Part shown: piece after piece, positions 1-9,866 of the stretch | How the letters are laid out: every line of letters begins with the position of its first letter | How positions within the stretch are numbered: the first letter of the stretch is position 1 | Made by a program: the position numbers and the translations under genes | From: Salticus scenicus | Lineage: Eukaryota > Arthropoda > Arachnida > Araneae > Salticidae | NCBI GenBank assembly: GCA_963930645.1 | Contig: OZ005651.1 | Coordinates: forward strand, 332,835,527 to 332,899,526 | Direction of reading: 5' to 3' | DNA length: 64,000 nt | The notes under the pieces: model-generated | The model's input: only the letters and a program-made list of their open reading frames with translations | Told to the model about the DNA's origin: nothing | The model's database searches: none

Positions 1-660
1 GAAAAATGTTGCAACAACAGATGAATCTTGGGTCTCTTTTAAGTGGTTGCAATAAAAAAAGGTCAATTTATTATCACAAAAGTGGAGAAAAAAAAATTTG
101 CTACATGGCTCAAAGCATCAAAAGAAAGTTTTTCTAAAGGATTTATGATTGCCACTGGTTTTTCATACAAGCGCAAGATAAAAGCAAAAAAATGTCAAAA
201 TCAACTCTAAATACTCTCAAGAACATATTTTAATTCCAATTTTTAAAAATGAAAATCCAGATCTTTGTCCACAATGCTATCAATCCGTTGAACTGTATCA
301 AGACAAAACAAGCAGCCACACATCACAATCCGCAATTGCTTTTCTAGAAAAAAATGGAACAAAAAACGGGAATTAAAACCATACCCTTCACCGACATTCC
401 TGCTAAATCTTCTGATGTATCACTGTTGGATTTTTGTATTTTTCGACTCTTAAAATCAACATTATCCAAACACCGACCTACAACGCTTTCTGGACTCTGG
501 AAAGCCGTTCAAGAGGAGTAGAAAAATATACCTCTTCCGATATTAAAAAAGCATTATTATCATAGAAATTATGATGTAGAATGTTAGTTAAGAACAAGGG
601 CTATCAAACTGAACAAATAAAACACGAAATATGAGAGAAATTGCTTCAGTACACTCCATC
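1..660 (+). pseudogene. Decayed mariner-like transposase, 5' end outside the window
   Basis: Remnant of a Tc1/mariner-superfamily DDD transposase, the nuclear enzyme that cuts and pastes its own element. All three acidic blocks can be read on the plus strand. TDESWV holds the first Asp at 20-22. YQDKTSSHTSQ holds the second Asp at 302-304. IPAKSSDVSLLDFC holds the third Asp at 429-431, followed by LSKHRPTTLSGLWK. The reading frame is broken: a TAA stop at 53-55, a frame change between the second and third Asp blocks (about 362-375), and a TAG at 520-522. The spacing between the second and third Asp is about 41 residues once the frame change is allowed for, closer to DD41D mariners than to DD34D. 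The N-terminal half lies outside the window and no terminal inverted repeat was found downstream. It is certainly non-functional; the subfamily is inference. Confidence 0.8.
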
Positions 661-796
661 AAAATCGTCTAAAAAAATGTGCGAACAGCCTCTGTATTTG
701 CATATTAAGATGAAATTCAATTTGTTAATTAATACACTAAATAAATATATTTTATATCTATTATTGAAAACTTGCGTAATCTGTTCCCTCTAGATT

Positions 797-827
797 TTTT
801 TTTTTTTTTTTTTTTTTGTTTAATAGG

Positions 828-865
<38 letters not shown>

Positions 866-894
866 ACATTAAAAAAAAAAAAAAAAAAAAAAAA
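797..894. repeat. Poly(T)/poly(A) tract cluster
   Basis: Two long T runs followed directly by a long A run, so the segment is self-complementary and could fold back. Frame-open poly-Lys/poly-Phe translations across it are meaningless. It may be the tail of a retroposon or assembly-sensitive low-complexity DNA. Confidence 0.8.
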
Positions 895-1128
895 AGAGTA
901 AATTTTGGCATTTTTAAAGCTACTAATGCTTATTTTTCATATTAGGACATATTTAATTAAATATTGGTTAACTTTAATGTTCACATATTGCTTAAAAAAT
1001 CATGTTTTACTGTTTTTTTAAGTTATATTTAAAGATTTGTTTTTTAATATTTTATCAAAATAGGCAACGTGACATTTGACATCATTTACGCAGCAAAATT
1101 TAACTCTTTTGCCTATAAATAGTATTAA

Positions 1129-1290
1129 CCATGTAACGTTTTAGCCCGAGTGTACTCGGGCATCCATTTTTTGATTTTCCCCACAACAACGACGAGTTAA
1201 TTCGTGCATTTAAAATAATTTTCCAGTTTTTTTTTTGTTCGGGTACAAAAAACATCGTATATGGTATCTGCAATACTGCATTAACACGGT
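1129..1290. mobile_element. Possible piggyBac-type MITE between TTAA sites
   Basis: A 162-bp segment lies between TTAA at 1125-1128 and TTAA at 1291-1294. The left end begins CCATGTAACG and the right end, read inwards, ACCGTGTTAATG, an imperfect inverted pair. Just inside the left end is a strong hairpin, GCCCGAGT/ACTCGGGC (1144-1161). The same architecture (TTAA, TAACG, then a GC-rich hairpin) is seen at 7001-7222, which supports the call. The terminal match is short, so confidence is moderate. Confidence 0.45.
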
Positions 1291-1294
1291 TTAA

Positions 1295-2028
1295 CTGTAA
1301 TGAAGATTAAAGAGATACAATAAAAAAACCTGAAACATTTTGTAACAGAAAAAAAAAAAAAAAAAAGAAACCGAAACGTAAGTTGTTAAACCGTTGATAA
1401 GCATTTCAATTTTGTTGCGTTAAATTACGAATATGTCTTCCGGGGGAAGAAAAAAAAAAAAAAAAAAAAAAGTACTCCTATTTCTTAATTTTCTTACTTT
1501 TTGATTATTATTATTTTTAATGTGAAGAAATAATGGTTTATTCCTCACATATTCACGCAAAGGAGAAAATAAAGAAAAATAATACGGTTAAAACACTAAA
1601 AATGTATAAATAAAATAAAATAAAAATCGCCGAACTACAGAAAGAAGGATTAATACTTTTTTAAACTCTTAAAAATTCTCATGACCCAATTTCAGTCAAA
1701 TTCCTTTACGCAAAAACATTAAGAAAAAAAAAAAAAAAAATTCTAGTTTTCGCGAAACTGCATTGTGAAAGTAGGTACATGGCAATGTTCTTGTTTTGTA
1801 GGGACAACATTAACATTTGGGGGGAAAAAAAAAAGTTTAATTATTCAGTATTCTGTGTGAGAGAATTAAAAAAAATTCAGTTAGACTACAAACGTCGTAC
1901 TTAAAAATTTAAAAAGATTTCATTTGCTGGCCTTGTAATCCTTTTGAAATGAATTAACCCTGGAGAAATTCATTGTAGTTATTTAAATAGTAGGTATGTA
2001 TGGTGACAAAAAGATGCTTCTGAAATAG
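1295..2028. other. AT-rich spacer, nothing recognised
   Basis: No coding frame, RNA gene or inverted-repeat element seen. It holds several A runs (about 1350, 1450, 1723, 1826). Confidence 0.6.
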
Positions 2029-3160
2029 TATTTTTACCATGTTTTTATTAACTTCGATTCTTGTGTGTTTGTTTGTGTGTTTGTCAGGGACAAATCTTGC
2101 AATCGAATTTTAACTAACTTCCCGACTAGCTAGATATTTGAAATTTTCAGGACAGCTCAAAACACGGTGACAATACATTTTTTTAATACTTTTAGTCAAC
2201 TGTTTCAGGTCCCCACTGCCTCCGGCAGCGTTTATATGATTCAACAGAAAACTTATTTAACTAACTTCCCGACTAGCTAGGCATTGGAAACTTTCAGAAT
2301 AGTTCAGAACACGGTGAAAATGCATTTTTTAAATATTTTTAACCAACTACTCCGGGCTCCTGCTGCCTTCGGCAGCGTTACCAGTACAAAGCTTGTAATC
2401 AATTTTTCACTAACTTCTCGACTAGCTAGACATTTGAAACTTTCAGGATAGCTCAGAATACAGTGACAATATATTTTTTTTTATACTTTTAGTCAACTGT
2501 TTCAGGTCCGCACTGCCTTCGGCAGCGTTTATATGATTCGAACGAAAATTTATTTAACAAACTTTCCGTCTAGCTAGACATTTGAAACTTTCAGAATACG
2601 GTTAAAATGCATTTTTTTAATACCTTTAGCAAAATGTTTCGGGTTCCTGCTGCCTTCGGCAGCGTTATCAGTACAAAGATTGCAATCGATTTTTCCCTAA
2701 CTTCTCGACTAGCTAGACATTTGAAACTTTCAGGATAGCTCAGAATACAGTGACAATACATTTTTTTTTATACTTTTAGTCAACTGTTTCAGGTCCCTAC
2801 TGCCTTCAGCAGCGTTTATATGATTCAGCAGAAAATTTATTTAACTAACTTCCTGACTAGCTAGACATTTTGAAACTTTCAGAATAGTTCAGAATACGGT
2901 GAAAATGAATTTAAAAAATATTTTTAACCAAATGTTTCGGGTTGCGTTACCAGTACAAAGCTTGCAATCGATTTTTCACTAACTTCCCGACTAGCTAGAC
3001 ATTTGAAACTTTTATAATAGCTCAAAACACGAGAGCAATGAATTTTTTTAAAAATTTATCTAATTGCTCCGGGTTCCCGCTGCCTTCGGTAGCGTTTATA
3101 TGATTGAACAGAAAATTTAAAAACATGGTATATAAAAAGATCTTTTTATCTTGTAATTAT
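2029..3160 (+). mobile_element. Helentron-like (HINE-type) non-autonomous element, copy A
   Basis: Read 5' to 3': a short subterminal repeat TACCATGTTTTTA near 2036-2048; a GTTT/GTGT microsatellite (about 2061-2085); seven tandem monomers; the inverted partner AAAAACATGGTA at 3119-3130; and an 18-bp palindrome ATAAAAAGATCTTTTTAT at 3132-3149 followed by CTTGTAATTA. A second copy on the minus strand at 60580-61125 has the same parts in the same order, and homology stops close to the same points at both ends, which defines the unit. Short subterminal inverted repeats, a microsatellite, a tandem core of about 150 bp and a 3' hairpin are the known plan of Helentron-associated elements such as DINE-1. 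No Rep/helicase coding sequence is present. Assignment to Helentrons is by architecture only. Confidence 0.6.
2105..3115 (+). repeat. Tandem repeat, seven monomers of about 135-149 bp
   Basis: The anchor CCCGACTAGCTAG or a variant recurs near 2121, 2268, 2417, 2566, 2704, 2852 and 2987. Monomers alternate: one class is preceded by a stretch like CAATCGATTTTT, the other by TATATGATTCAACAG, giving a higher-order unit of about 290 bp. Most monomers carry CTGCCTTCGGCAG, a 5-bp stem with a 3-nt loop. One monomer near 2940 has lost the hairpin. Confidence 0.9.
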
Positions 3161-3637
3161 TTATTAATTATAGTTATGCGCAATAGTAATTGTTATGTTT
3201 TGATGTAATTTATAGATATGAAAAGGAATAAGCATTTTCGAACAATCTTTGTTGTCTATTTCGTAAAAGAACGCTGTAAAACTATTTATCCTAGTTATTG
3301 AATTGTAATATCATCATAATATGAAATTTAATTATAATCAGATATTCAACATGGTCTTCATTCATTATTCAAGATAAAATGAATCATCCAAACAATGTTT
3401 AATTCATATCCTCATTTTTATTTGATTTGAGGCTGAAAAGTTTTTAAAATGTAATACGTAACTTTTAAATATTAGGTCATTTCTTAATTTATTTTATTCG
3501 TTAATTACTTCAGGCATTTTAAGAAATTTTGTTTCAAACTAGCAGAAATTGTTTACTGCTGAGTATGCGAATTTTTGAAAGCTCATTACTGAAGCTTAAT
3601 TTTTACTTAATCTTCTGCATTTTTAATCCTCTGTTCT

Positions 3638-3670
<33 letters not shown>

Positions 3671-4110
3671 CTTTTTAATCCTATTCAAGGAAAATGTTAA
3701 ACATAATTTTCGTACATTTTTTTCTTCTTTTTTTAAAAAAGAACATTTCGTTTGTAGCATAATATCTGTAATCCCATTAGTATTACTACCTTATCATTTA
3801 AAGAAAAATTAATGGAATCGCGTAATGCAAAAAAGGGTCTTTGCATATTTAGAAAATAATTAGGTAAAAACAAGAAAATATGCTTTTTCCGTTCTATTAT
3901 CATTAGTTTCCCCCCAACCCCTTTCATTCTGTCTCTCGTGGCGGTAGCATTAAGATTATTCGGTGTATAAGTTATGATTTTTGCATTGACAAAAAACAAA
4001 ATTCTGATTTTGTGTACCTATATAAATTTAAGCACAAACTTTAATTTCATATTCAAGTATTTAGAGAAGGGTTTACTTGCAATTTTTTAGTTCACGAGGC
4101 ATATCGCGTC
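3161..4110. other. AT-rich spacer, nothing recognised
   Basis: Contains a long T run (about 3640-3670) and no gene, RNA gene or repeat that I can pair with another part of the window. Confidence 0.5.
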
Positions 4111-4130
4111 AATAAATCAGTGAAGCATTC

Positions 4131-5205
4131 GAGATAGAGGTCTGCACAGGCCTGAAACTTCAGGCCCTGGCCCGGGCCGATGTTAGAATAAAAATTTTAT
4201 AAATATTGAAAGATGTTAATTAAAATCAGCATACGTATTATATTACTTCAAGAGTGATAGAATTTAGAAATATTTATATAGTAATTTTTAAGATTTAATG
4301 CGATAGAAATTGATAAAAGTAGTTGTGTAAAAATAGTGGCACCCTTTTATATTACTTAATCACATTTAGAACGATATTTTCTTTAATTAATTATTGGCAA
4401 AACATAAATATTCTAATATTTTGATGGGGGGGGGGGGGAGTAAAAGTAATAGGAAAAGTTAATATATTTTCGTTTCTAATGAAAATTTTACGCATGCTTG
4501 TTTTTTTATTTTTACGAATACAAAAAATAAAAATAGAACGTATAGTGTAACCACGTTTCCTACGCCTAGCAGTGAGGGTGATTCCAAAGATTTGGAGGGG
4601 AGCCAAATTGACAGATAGGTTAGGATTTGGTACACATCCAGTCATTCGGTGTTCCCTTATCGCTTATTTTTTTCTCAGCGACATGGGTTACCATCCCTAT
4701 TTTAACACTGGACTCATTGAGTCCGCACTTGCGCAGAGGTTTGAATGGTCGCAAGAAATGTGGTTGAAGAATAATTTGATTTGAGGCTGTAATTTAATCG
4801 AAACATAAACACTCAATGTTTATCTAAAACATTATAGGAATTGAAACGATGAAAAGCTACAGAGAGAAAAAAGAAAACGTTTTGAAAGAGTTGTTCATGC
4901 GTTAGAATGACTTTTAATGTTATCAAACAAGAAATGGGATCAGTCTACCATATTTATATATTTTCTGAAATCTGACCCTGTAATTCTTTATTAAAAATGT
5001 TAGAAAATGTTATTTTTGTTTCAATAGCGCAACCCGACCCGTTTAAAATTTGCTCCATCAAGGACCGTTTTAATGTTTTTTAATGTATTTTTTTTTCCCT
5101 TGGAGGGAGGGGGAGGAAACTCGACCCGTTTAAAAATTCATCCTTCGTTTTCCGGCTCCTCGTAAAATTGGTCTTTGGATACAGGCCTTGTCCGTGCATA
5201 TCGCT
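4131..5205. mobile_element. Possible hAT-type remnant with GC-rich ends
   Basis: The left end GGTCTGCACAGGCCTG runs into a GC-rich stretch (CAGGCCCTGGCCCGGGCC). The right end read inwards gives ATGCACGGACAAGGCCTG, an imperfect inverted match. GACCCGTTTAAAA occurs twice internally (about 5036 and 5122). GC-rich GGCCCGGGCC ends are common in hAT-like MITEs. No transposase and no 8-bp target duplication were found. A 70-residue open frame at 4572-4784 is not recognisable. Confidence 0.3.
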
Positions 5206-5359
5206 AATTTGAGGATAACAGCTTCAATAGATGCTGACGTCGAATTTTTAGTTTGCTATTGGCATCAGTTAAAGGCTAACAATATTTTGGGCCTATGTAC
5301 AGAACCCAATTTTTCAATCCAGGGCACTTTCAGTATTTCGTACTCTTATAGAATATTTA

Positions 5360-5575
5360 CAGTGGTGGACATAATTATAAGACACCTATCTAATTTGACA
5401 AATAGTGAAAGAAAAGATTCATAAGTTAAAAATGTTTTATCAAATACGTCAAAAACATAAATTTATTCTGTTATGACACGTAATTGCTTTAGAGAAATGA
5501 TATTTTTATAGAGTTTAATAAAAAAAAATTAAAAATACCATGGACAAAATTTTAGACATCCTAACATTTTAATTA
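5360..5575 (+). repeat. Left inverted repeat of the Tc1-type element
   Basis: Matches the reverse complement of 6745-6960 with scattered differences. Outer and inner copies of the presumed transposase-binding site are visible, the inner one at about 5541-5560. Confidence 0.85.
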
Positions 5576-5687
5576 AAACACCGGCATTTTTTCGAAAATA
5601 GTATGCAATATGCAAATTTTCTGCACGCTGTTATGACGTCAGCAGTTAACTAAAGCAGACGATAACCGACTTCACGCATTTACAAAC

Positions 5688-6700
5688 ATGCCACCAGGTA
5701 CAGAATTAAAAGAAAGTGAAATTCGCAAAATTTGGAGATTAAATGGAACTGGTGCTTCAATTAATATTTCAAAAGTTACTAAACGCTCTAGATGTGCAAT
5801 TAGAAATGTTTTGGAAAAAGTAATTAATGGATCGGTGATTAAAAGACTGGACGTACTCCTTGCTTGTCCTTGAGAGACAGAGGCTATGTGCTTTCGCTCG
5901 CTACACAGAATAAGATGACCACTACAGGCATTAAAAATGCTTTGAAACTGAATTGTTCAAGGAGAACCATTCGCAGGGTGTTGCATAATGCTTCCTATGT
6001 GAAATATAAAAGATTGAAGAAAAAAACACCGCTTCTAAGCCGGCACAAAATGGAGCGTCTGAACTTCGCAAAACAAATTATGGCCTGTACATCCAAATGC
6101 TACTCTGTGTTATTTTCTGATGACAAAAAGTTTAACCTGGATGGTCCTGACGGGTTTCAATATTATTGGCATGATTTACGGAAGTGTCCTCATGTACTAA
6201 TGAACCGCCGAATGGGTGGAAGATCAGTAATGGTTTGGGCTGGTTTTTCAGCTCAAGGAAAAACGGATATTGTTTTTGTGCATTCAAGAATGAATTCCGA
6301 AAAGTATAAGAATCTTCTTAAAGATCAACTAGCCATATACGATGAACTTCTTTGTGGCGAAAACTACACTTTCCAGCACGATAACGCGCCAATTCATGCA
6401 TCACACGAAACAAAAAATTAGCTTTCAGAGCAAAGTATCAATGTTCTCCCGTGGCCTTCTCGCTCCCCAGACTTAAATCCCATCAAAAACTTGTGGGGAT
6501 CTTAGCTCGTGCGGTTTATTGAAATGGGAGGCTGTTTATATGTGTCGAAGACATAAAGGATGCTATAAAATGTGCTTGGGAAGAACTGTCTTGCGATATT
6601 TTGTTAGATTTCATAGATTCAATGCTGAATCGCATCTTTTCATGTTATAAAAAGCAATGGCGGCTCCACCAAATATTGAATAACCATGTTAGAGGATTTT
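5688..6700 (+). pseudogene. Broken Tc1-type transposase
   Basis: The enzyme would excise and integrate the surrounding element at TA. An N-terminal helix-turn-helix region begins with ATG at 5688 (MPPGTELKESEIRKIW). The DDE core includes SDDKKFNLDGPDGFQYYWHD (first Asp 6119-6121), GGRSVMVWAGFSAQGK, and FQHDNAPIHAS (second Asp 6380-6382). The third block reads PWPSRSPDLNPIKNLWG: the residue normally Glu is Lys (AAA at 6485-6487), exactly 34 residues after the second Asp, as expected for DD34E. Other lesions are a frame change near 5840-5850, TAG at 6419-6421, TAG at 6503-6505 and later stops. A recognisable C-terminal tail persists in another frame from about 6601. The protein cannot be made and the catalytic site is lost. 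Confidence 0.9.
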
Positions 6701-6744
6701 CTTTTAGGCCATTAGTGTTTGCTAATTATGTTGGCCACTGTATT

Positions 6745-6960
6745 TGGAAAAAACGGTTGGTGTCTTATAATTTTGTCCATTATGTTTTTTTTAAGTTTTT
6801 TCATTAAATTGTATGAAAATATCGTTATTATAAAATAGTTTTATGATAACAGAATAAATGTATGTTTTTGATGTATTTGATAAAACAATTTTAAGTTCTG
6901 AATCTTTTCTTTCACTATTTGTCAAATTAGATAGGTGTCTTATAATTATGCCCATCACTG
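6745..6960 (-). repeat. Right inverted repeat of the Tc1-type element
   Basis: Inverted partner of 5360-5575. The inner site is at about 6760-6780 and the outer end reads CATCACTG at the TA boundary. Confidence 0.85.
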
Positions 6961-7000
6961 TAAAACTATAATACCTGCCAGGAGCATGATACATACTTAA

Positions 7001-7222
7001 CCCCTTAACGCGCGCTGTCCTCGCTACGAGGACGCTAAACTTAAGATCCAGCTGCAAAAATTCATTCCGGAAATATTTTAGCAAAAATTTACGTTTGTAA
7101 CATATCAGAAAAGGCCGGTTTTTTTAACCTTAAAATTTAAAATTTCTTTTAGTTTAATTTAGTTCATGAATCCCGGTGGCAGTATAATTTAAATGATACG
7201 AATTGTCTTGCGCCGCAAAGGG
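7001..7222. mobile_element. piggyBac-type MITE with TTAA duplication
   Basis: 222 bp between TTAA (6997-7000) and TTAA (7223-7226). The left end CCCCTTAACGCGCGC and right end read inwards CCCTTTGCGGCGC form an imperfect inverted pair starting with the CCC typical of piggyBac ends. A perfect hairpin GTCCTCG/CGAGGAC lies at 7017-7033. No coding capacity. It sits 40 bp from the Tc1-type element. Confidence 0.6.
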
Positions 7223-7226
7223 TTAA

Positions 7227-8746
7227 ATCAGTGTGTTGACAAAATAATAATTATTTATTATTATTATACTTTTTTTTTTTTCTTTTTTGCCGGTTTGTAT
7301 TTTGATGCAATTTTTAACAGGCAAACAAGCTGACTAAAAAATACCTCTGACTGAAAGATTAATCTTTTCTTACTTTTGGCTCCAAAGATAAATAACATAC
7401 TACAGTCAACCTAGCAACGGATTTTATTTTAAAATTTAATAATGTATAAAGTATAAGTGAATGATGTATAAGTGAAACATGGCTGAATTAGTTTTAAAGA
7501 CACTATGATTTATATAATATGTTTTTAAGTAACCATTTTGTGTCCCTTAGAAATATCGTGTCCAGGGCACCGGTCCCGTGTGCCTGTGTGACAATCAGGC
7601 CTTGTATATGTAAAAAACACAAAGATACAAACTCTTTTGATATAAAGATCTTCTTTATTTCGACCTCCTGAATTATCAGTACATTAAATTGAATTTACAT
7701 TTTGATTTCTTAAATATAAAACCCATGCGCGAAACGCATTATTTGTTCCTTTAATATTTTGGGAAAAGAAAAAAAAAAAGATTTACTTTTTGTACTACCT
7801 GTATATATCAGATTCCGATATTGTTTTCAGCTCTCAGATAAGACGAAGTTTTTAAAACGCTTTTGACATTTCTATTGTCATTTGCAAAGACATTTTTTTT
7901 AATGACCTGGCAATGTTAATCGCATCAGACGAAAACAAATTCGTTGTCTGACAGATGCGATTAACGTTTTGAAAACAAATTAGTTAAGGTAATTTTAACT
8001 CCTCGTTTTTACTTCTTTTGCCGATGAGTTACGAAAAATACGTAAAATGAGTTAAATTACTTCGAAAGAACGTTTATATTAACGAGATGATGTCTCGAAG
8101 TAAATATTTCTCTTATCTATTTACCAATCTTGCTTTTTGATTCTTTAGTTTAAGGTACTCATATCCGTTTCATCTTGATAATTCAACTCTACTTCATTTT
8201 CCGGAGACTCTGTATTAATTTATTCGTCCCATTTCTCATACAAATCAAAACAACCTGTAAAACTCGGAAGCGGAGGAAAATTTGAAGAATAATGAGCTCG
8301 GTGGAAGAGAAGAGTATTTGAAAAATACTTTCGAATCGTTCTTGTAATCCATAATTTACTTCAAGGTTATACTCCTGTAAGGAATCCTTGATTTCGCGTT
8401 AAATGCTTTCGACTTTGATTTATTCTCTGTTAGTATATTCAACTTATATTATCATTTAATAAGCACCTTTGTATTGAAGTGTATGTTGAATAGGCATTCA
8501 ACCATGTTTTTCTGTATACTACTTTTATTTACACTTTTTGTAAACTTTATATTGTTTTTCTACAAATTAATATATCTGATAAAATAAAGAATGATTTAGT
8601 GATATTTTTCGACTTATTTTTTCCCCTTGGATTTCTTTATTTCAATAATTTTATTTTGGTATATACTATAGATTTTGATGTAAAAAATTTATTTTTTATA
8701 CCCTTTATTGCTTTTTTTACTTTTTCATTCATTGTAAACATATATA
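7227..8746. other. AT-rich spacer with one strong hairpin
   Basis: No gene recognised. The only structure seen is the nested inverted repeat listed at 7915-7965. Confidence 0.5.
7915..7965. repeat. 51-bp nested hairpin
   Basis: GTTAATCGCATC (7915-7926) and GATGCGATTAAC (7954-7965) are perfect 12-base inverted arms. Inside them a smaller AGACGAA ... TTCGTTGTCT pairing continues the stem with a bulge. Function unknown. Confidence 0.7.
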
Positions 8747-8945
8747 CAGGGTGTTCTCAAAAGATTGAAATGCGATTTATATTGCTTACGTATTAGAGAT
8801 AAGTGGCCAATGTAAATTGGAAAAGCGTTCAAAATCAGGTACGAAATAGGACTACGTTATAAAAAGTTTCTTCCAGTTACTTTTTAAAAAGATGATTTTT
8901 AAATTTTTAGGCGATCCCTCTAGACAGATTTTATCAATTAGAAAA
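8747..8945 (+). repeat. Dispersed repeat, terminal fragment, copy 1
   Basis: Begins CAGGGTGTTCTCAAAAGATT directly after TA and matches 48459-48655 through GATTGAAA, TACGTTATAAAAA and CCCTCTAGACA. The TA-CAGGGTG start is typical of mariner-type ends. Similarity fades after about 200 bp and an A run follows. The Gypsy element inserted about 120 bp downstream. Confidence 0.75.
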
Positions 8946-9067
8946 TTTATTATTTTTAATGCGACGACCACATGGGGAGGAAAAAAAAAAAAAAAAAAAA
9001 AAACACATACCTATATGTTTAGAATTTGAATGTGTTATACTAAATTGAAAATGAAAAGCTAAACATA

Positions 9068-9072
9068 GGGAC
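9068..9072. other. Target site duplication, left copy (GGGAC)
   Basis: GGGAC directly precedes the 5' LTR and recurs at 18549-18553 directly after the 3' LTR. A 5-bp duplication is usual for Ty3/Gypsy integration and shows that both ends were made in one insertion. Confidence 0.9.
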
Positions 9073-9729
9073 TGTGATGTTGAAAAACATCACATATCCC
9101 TTTTTAAAATAAAATAATAATAATAATATAAATTACATTTTATTTATTTATTTATAATACAAGCAAACATTATATTTCTTATTCTAAAAGAATTTAATAT
9201 AATTTTGTTTATTTCGCTTATGCTATTTTATTTTTATTTCTATTTCATTAATCTGTAATTTCATATAATTTATTGTTCTTTTTCCTGCTCTAAATCTCAT
9301 CAAGTAATAATTAAATAAAATATCAAAGAAAGAGAAACCCATTCATTTTATGCTTTAAAACCGCAGACGATTTTTTTTATTGTAGCTTCCTGTCTCCAAT
9401 CAAACGTTTATAGATTCCGTTGAATCATTATAGCTGAAAATAATTTCTAATATTTTTTATCAATTGATTTCGCACTTTTGGTCTAATTCTGGACACCTGA
9501 CAAAATCTAATCACATCGTATGACGTAATTTAATTTTTATCCAATCCTTTAGCTATTATTTAGGTTTACCAGACATATAAATTTAAAATGTGTTCAGCCA
9601 ACTTTATTTTTGATGCCAAGGAGATTTGGCGAAATAAATTAATTAGCTTGCTGTCTGTCTTTCTGTAAAGATGTTATTTTTTTTTATCTTTGAGTCAAAA
9701 ATGTCGAAATGCTTTCTGTTTTAGAAAAG

Positions 9730-9737
9730 TATATAAA
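9730..9737 (+). promoter_or_regulatory. TATA box of the LTR promoter
   Basis: TATATAAA in the 5' LTR, followed by AAATGGCTTCC. Transcription would begin about 25-30 bp downstream, near 9757-9765. The same box is at 18280-18287 in the 3' LTR. Inferred from position and sequence. Confidence 0.6.
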
Positions 9738-9860
9738 AATGGCTTCCATTCTCCATTCGATGTCTCTCTGATTAATAAACTGAAATTCTTCATCATGAAT
9801 GTTTGCGAATCTACTCATTCGTTTGTGTTCAAAAATGCATTATATATATCTTATAAGAGT

Positions 9861-9866
9861 AATAAA
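9861..9866 (+). terminator. LTR polyadenylation signal (AATAAA)
   Basis: AATAAA about 125 bp after the TATA box. The functional copy for a full-length transcript would be the identical one in the 3' LTR at 18411-18416, followed by a T-rich stretch. Confidence 0.55.

Larger units (their letters stand above)
5360..6960 (+). mobile_element. Tc1-type DNA transposon, IR/DR class, inactive
   Basis: A 1,601-bp element flanked by TA dinucleotides (5358-5359 and 6961-6962), the Tc1/mariner target. Ends are CAGTGGTGGACATAATTATA and its inverted partner CAGTGATGGGCATAATTATA. The inverted repeats extend about 210-220 bp. Each arm holds the site twice: an outer copy (GGACATAATTATAAGACACC type) and an inner copy at about 5541-5560 on the left and 6760-6780 on the right. 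This is the IR/DR layout of Sleeping Beauty-like and Tc3-like elements, where each arm carries two transposase-binding sites. The enclosed transposase is broken, so the copy is not autonomous. Confidence 0.9.

Noticed and set aside
729..911. Poly-Lys/poly-Phe frames across A/T runs, also near 16793, 24242, 43187, 58621 and 59564
   Set aside because: They are translations of homopolymers with no evidence of selection.
1144..1161. GC-rich hairpin followed by T run as a bacterial-type terminator
   Set aside because: The context is eukaryotic transposon DNA; it fits a MITE terminal hairpin better.
4119..4129. CAGTGAAGCAT, identical to the start of the pogo-type element at 43577
   Set aside because: Only 11 bases match and no inverted partner or TA flank is evident.
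6791..7084. 97-codon minus-strand frame
   Set aside because: It translates the Tc1-type inverted repeat and the neighbouring MITE.
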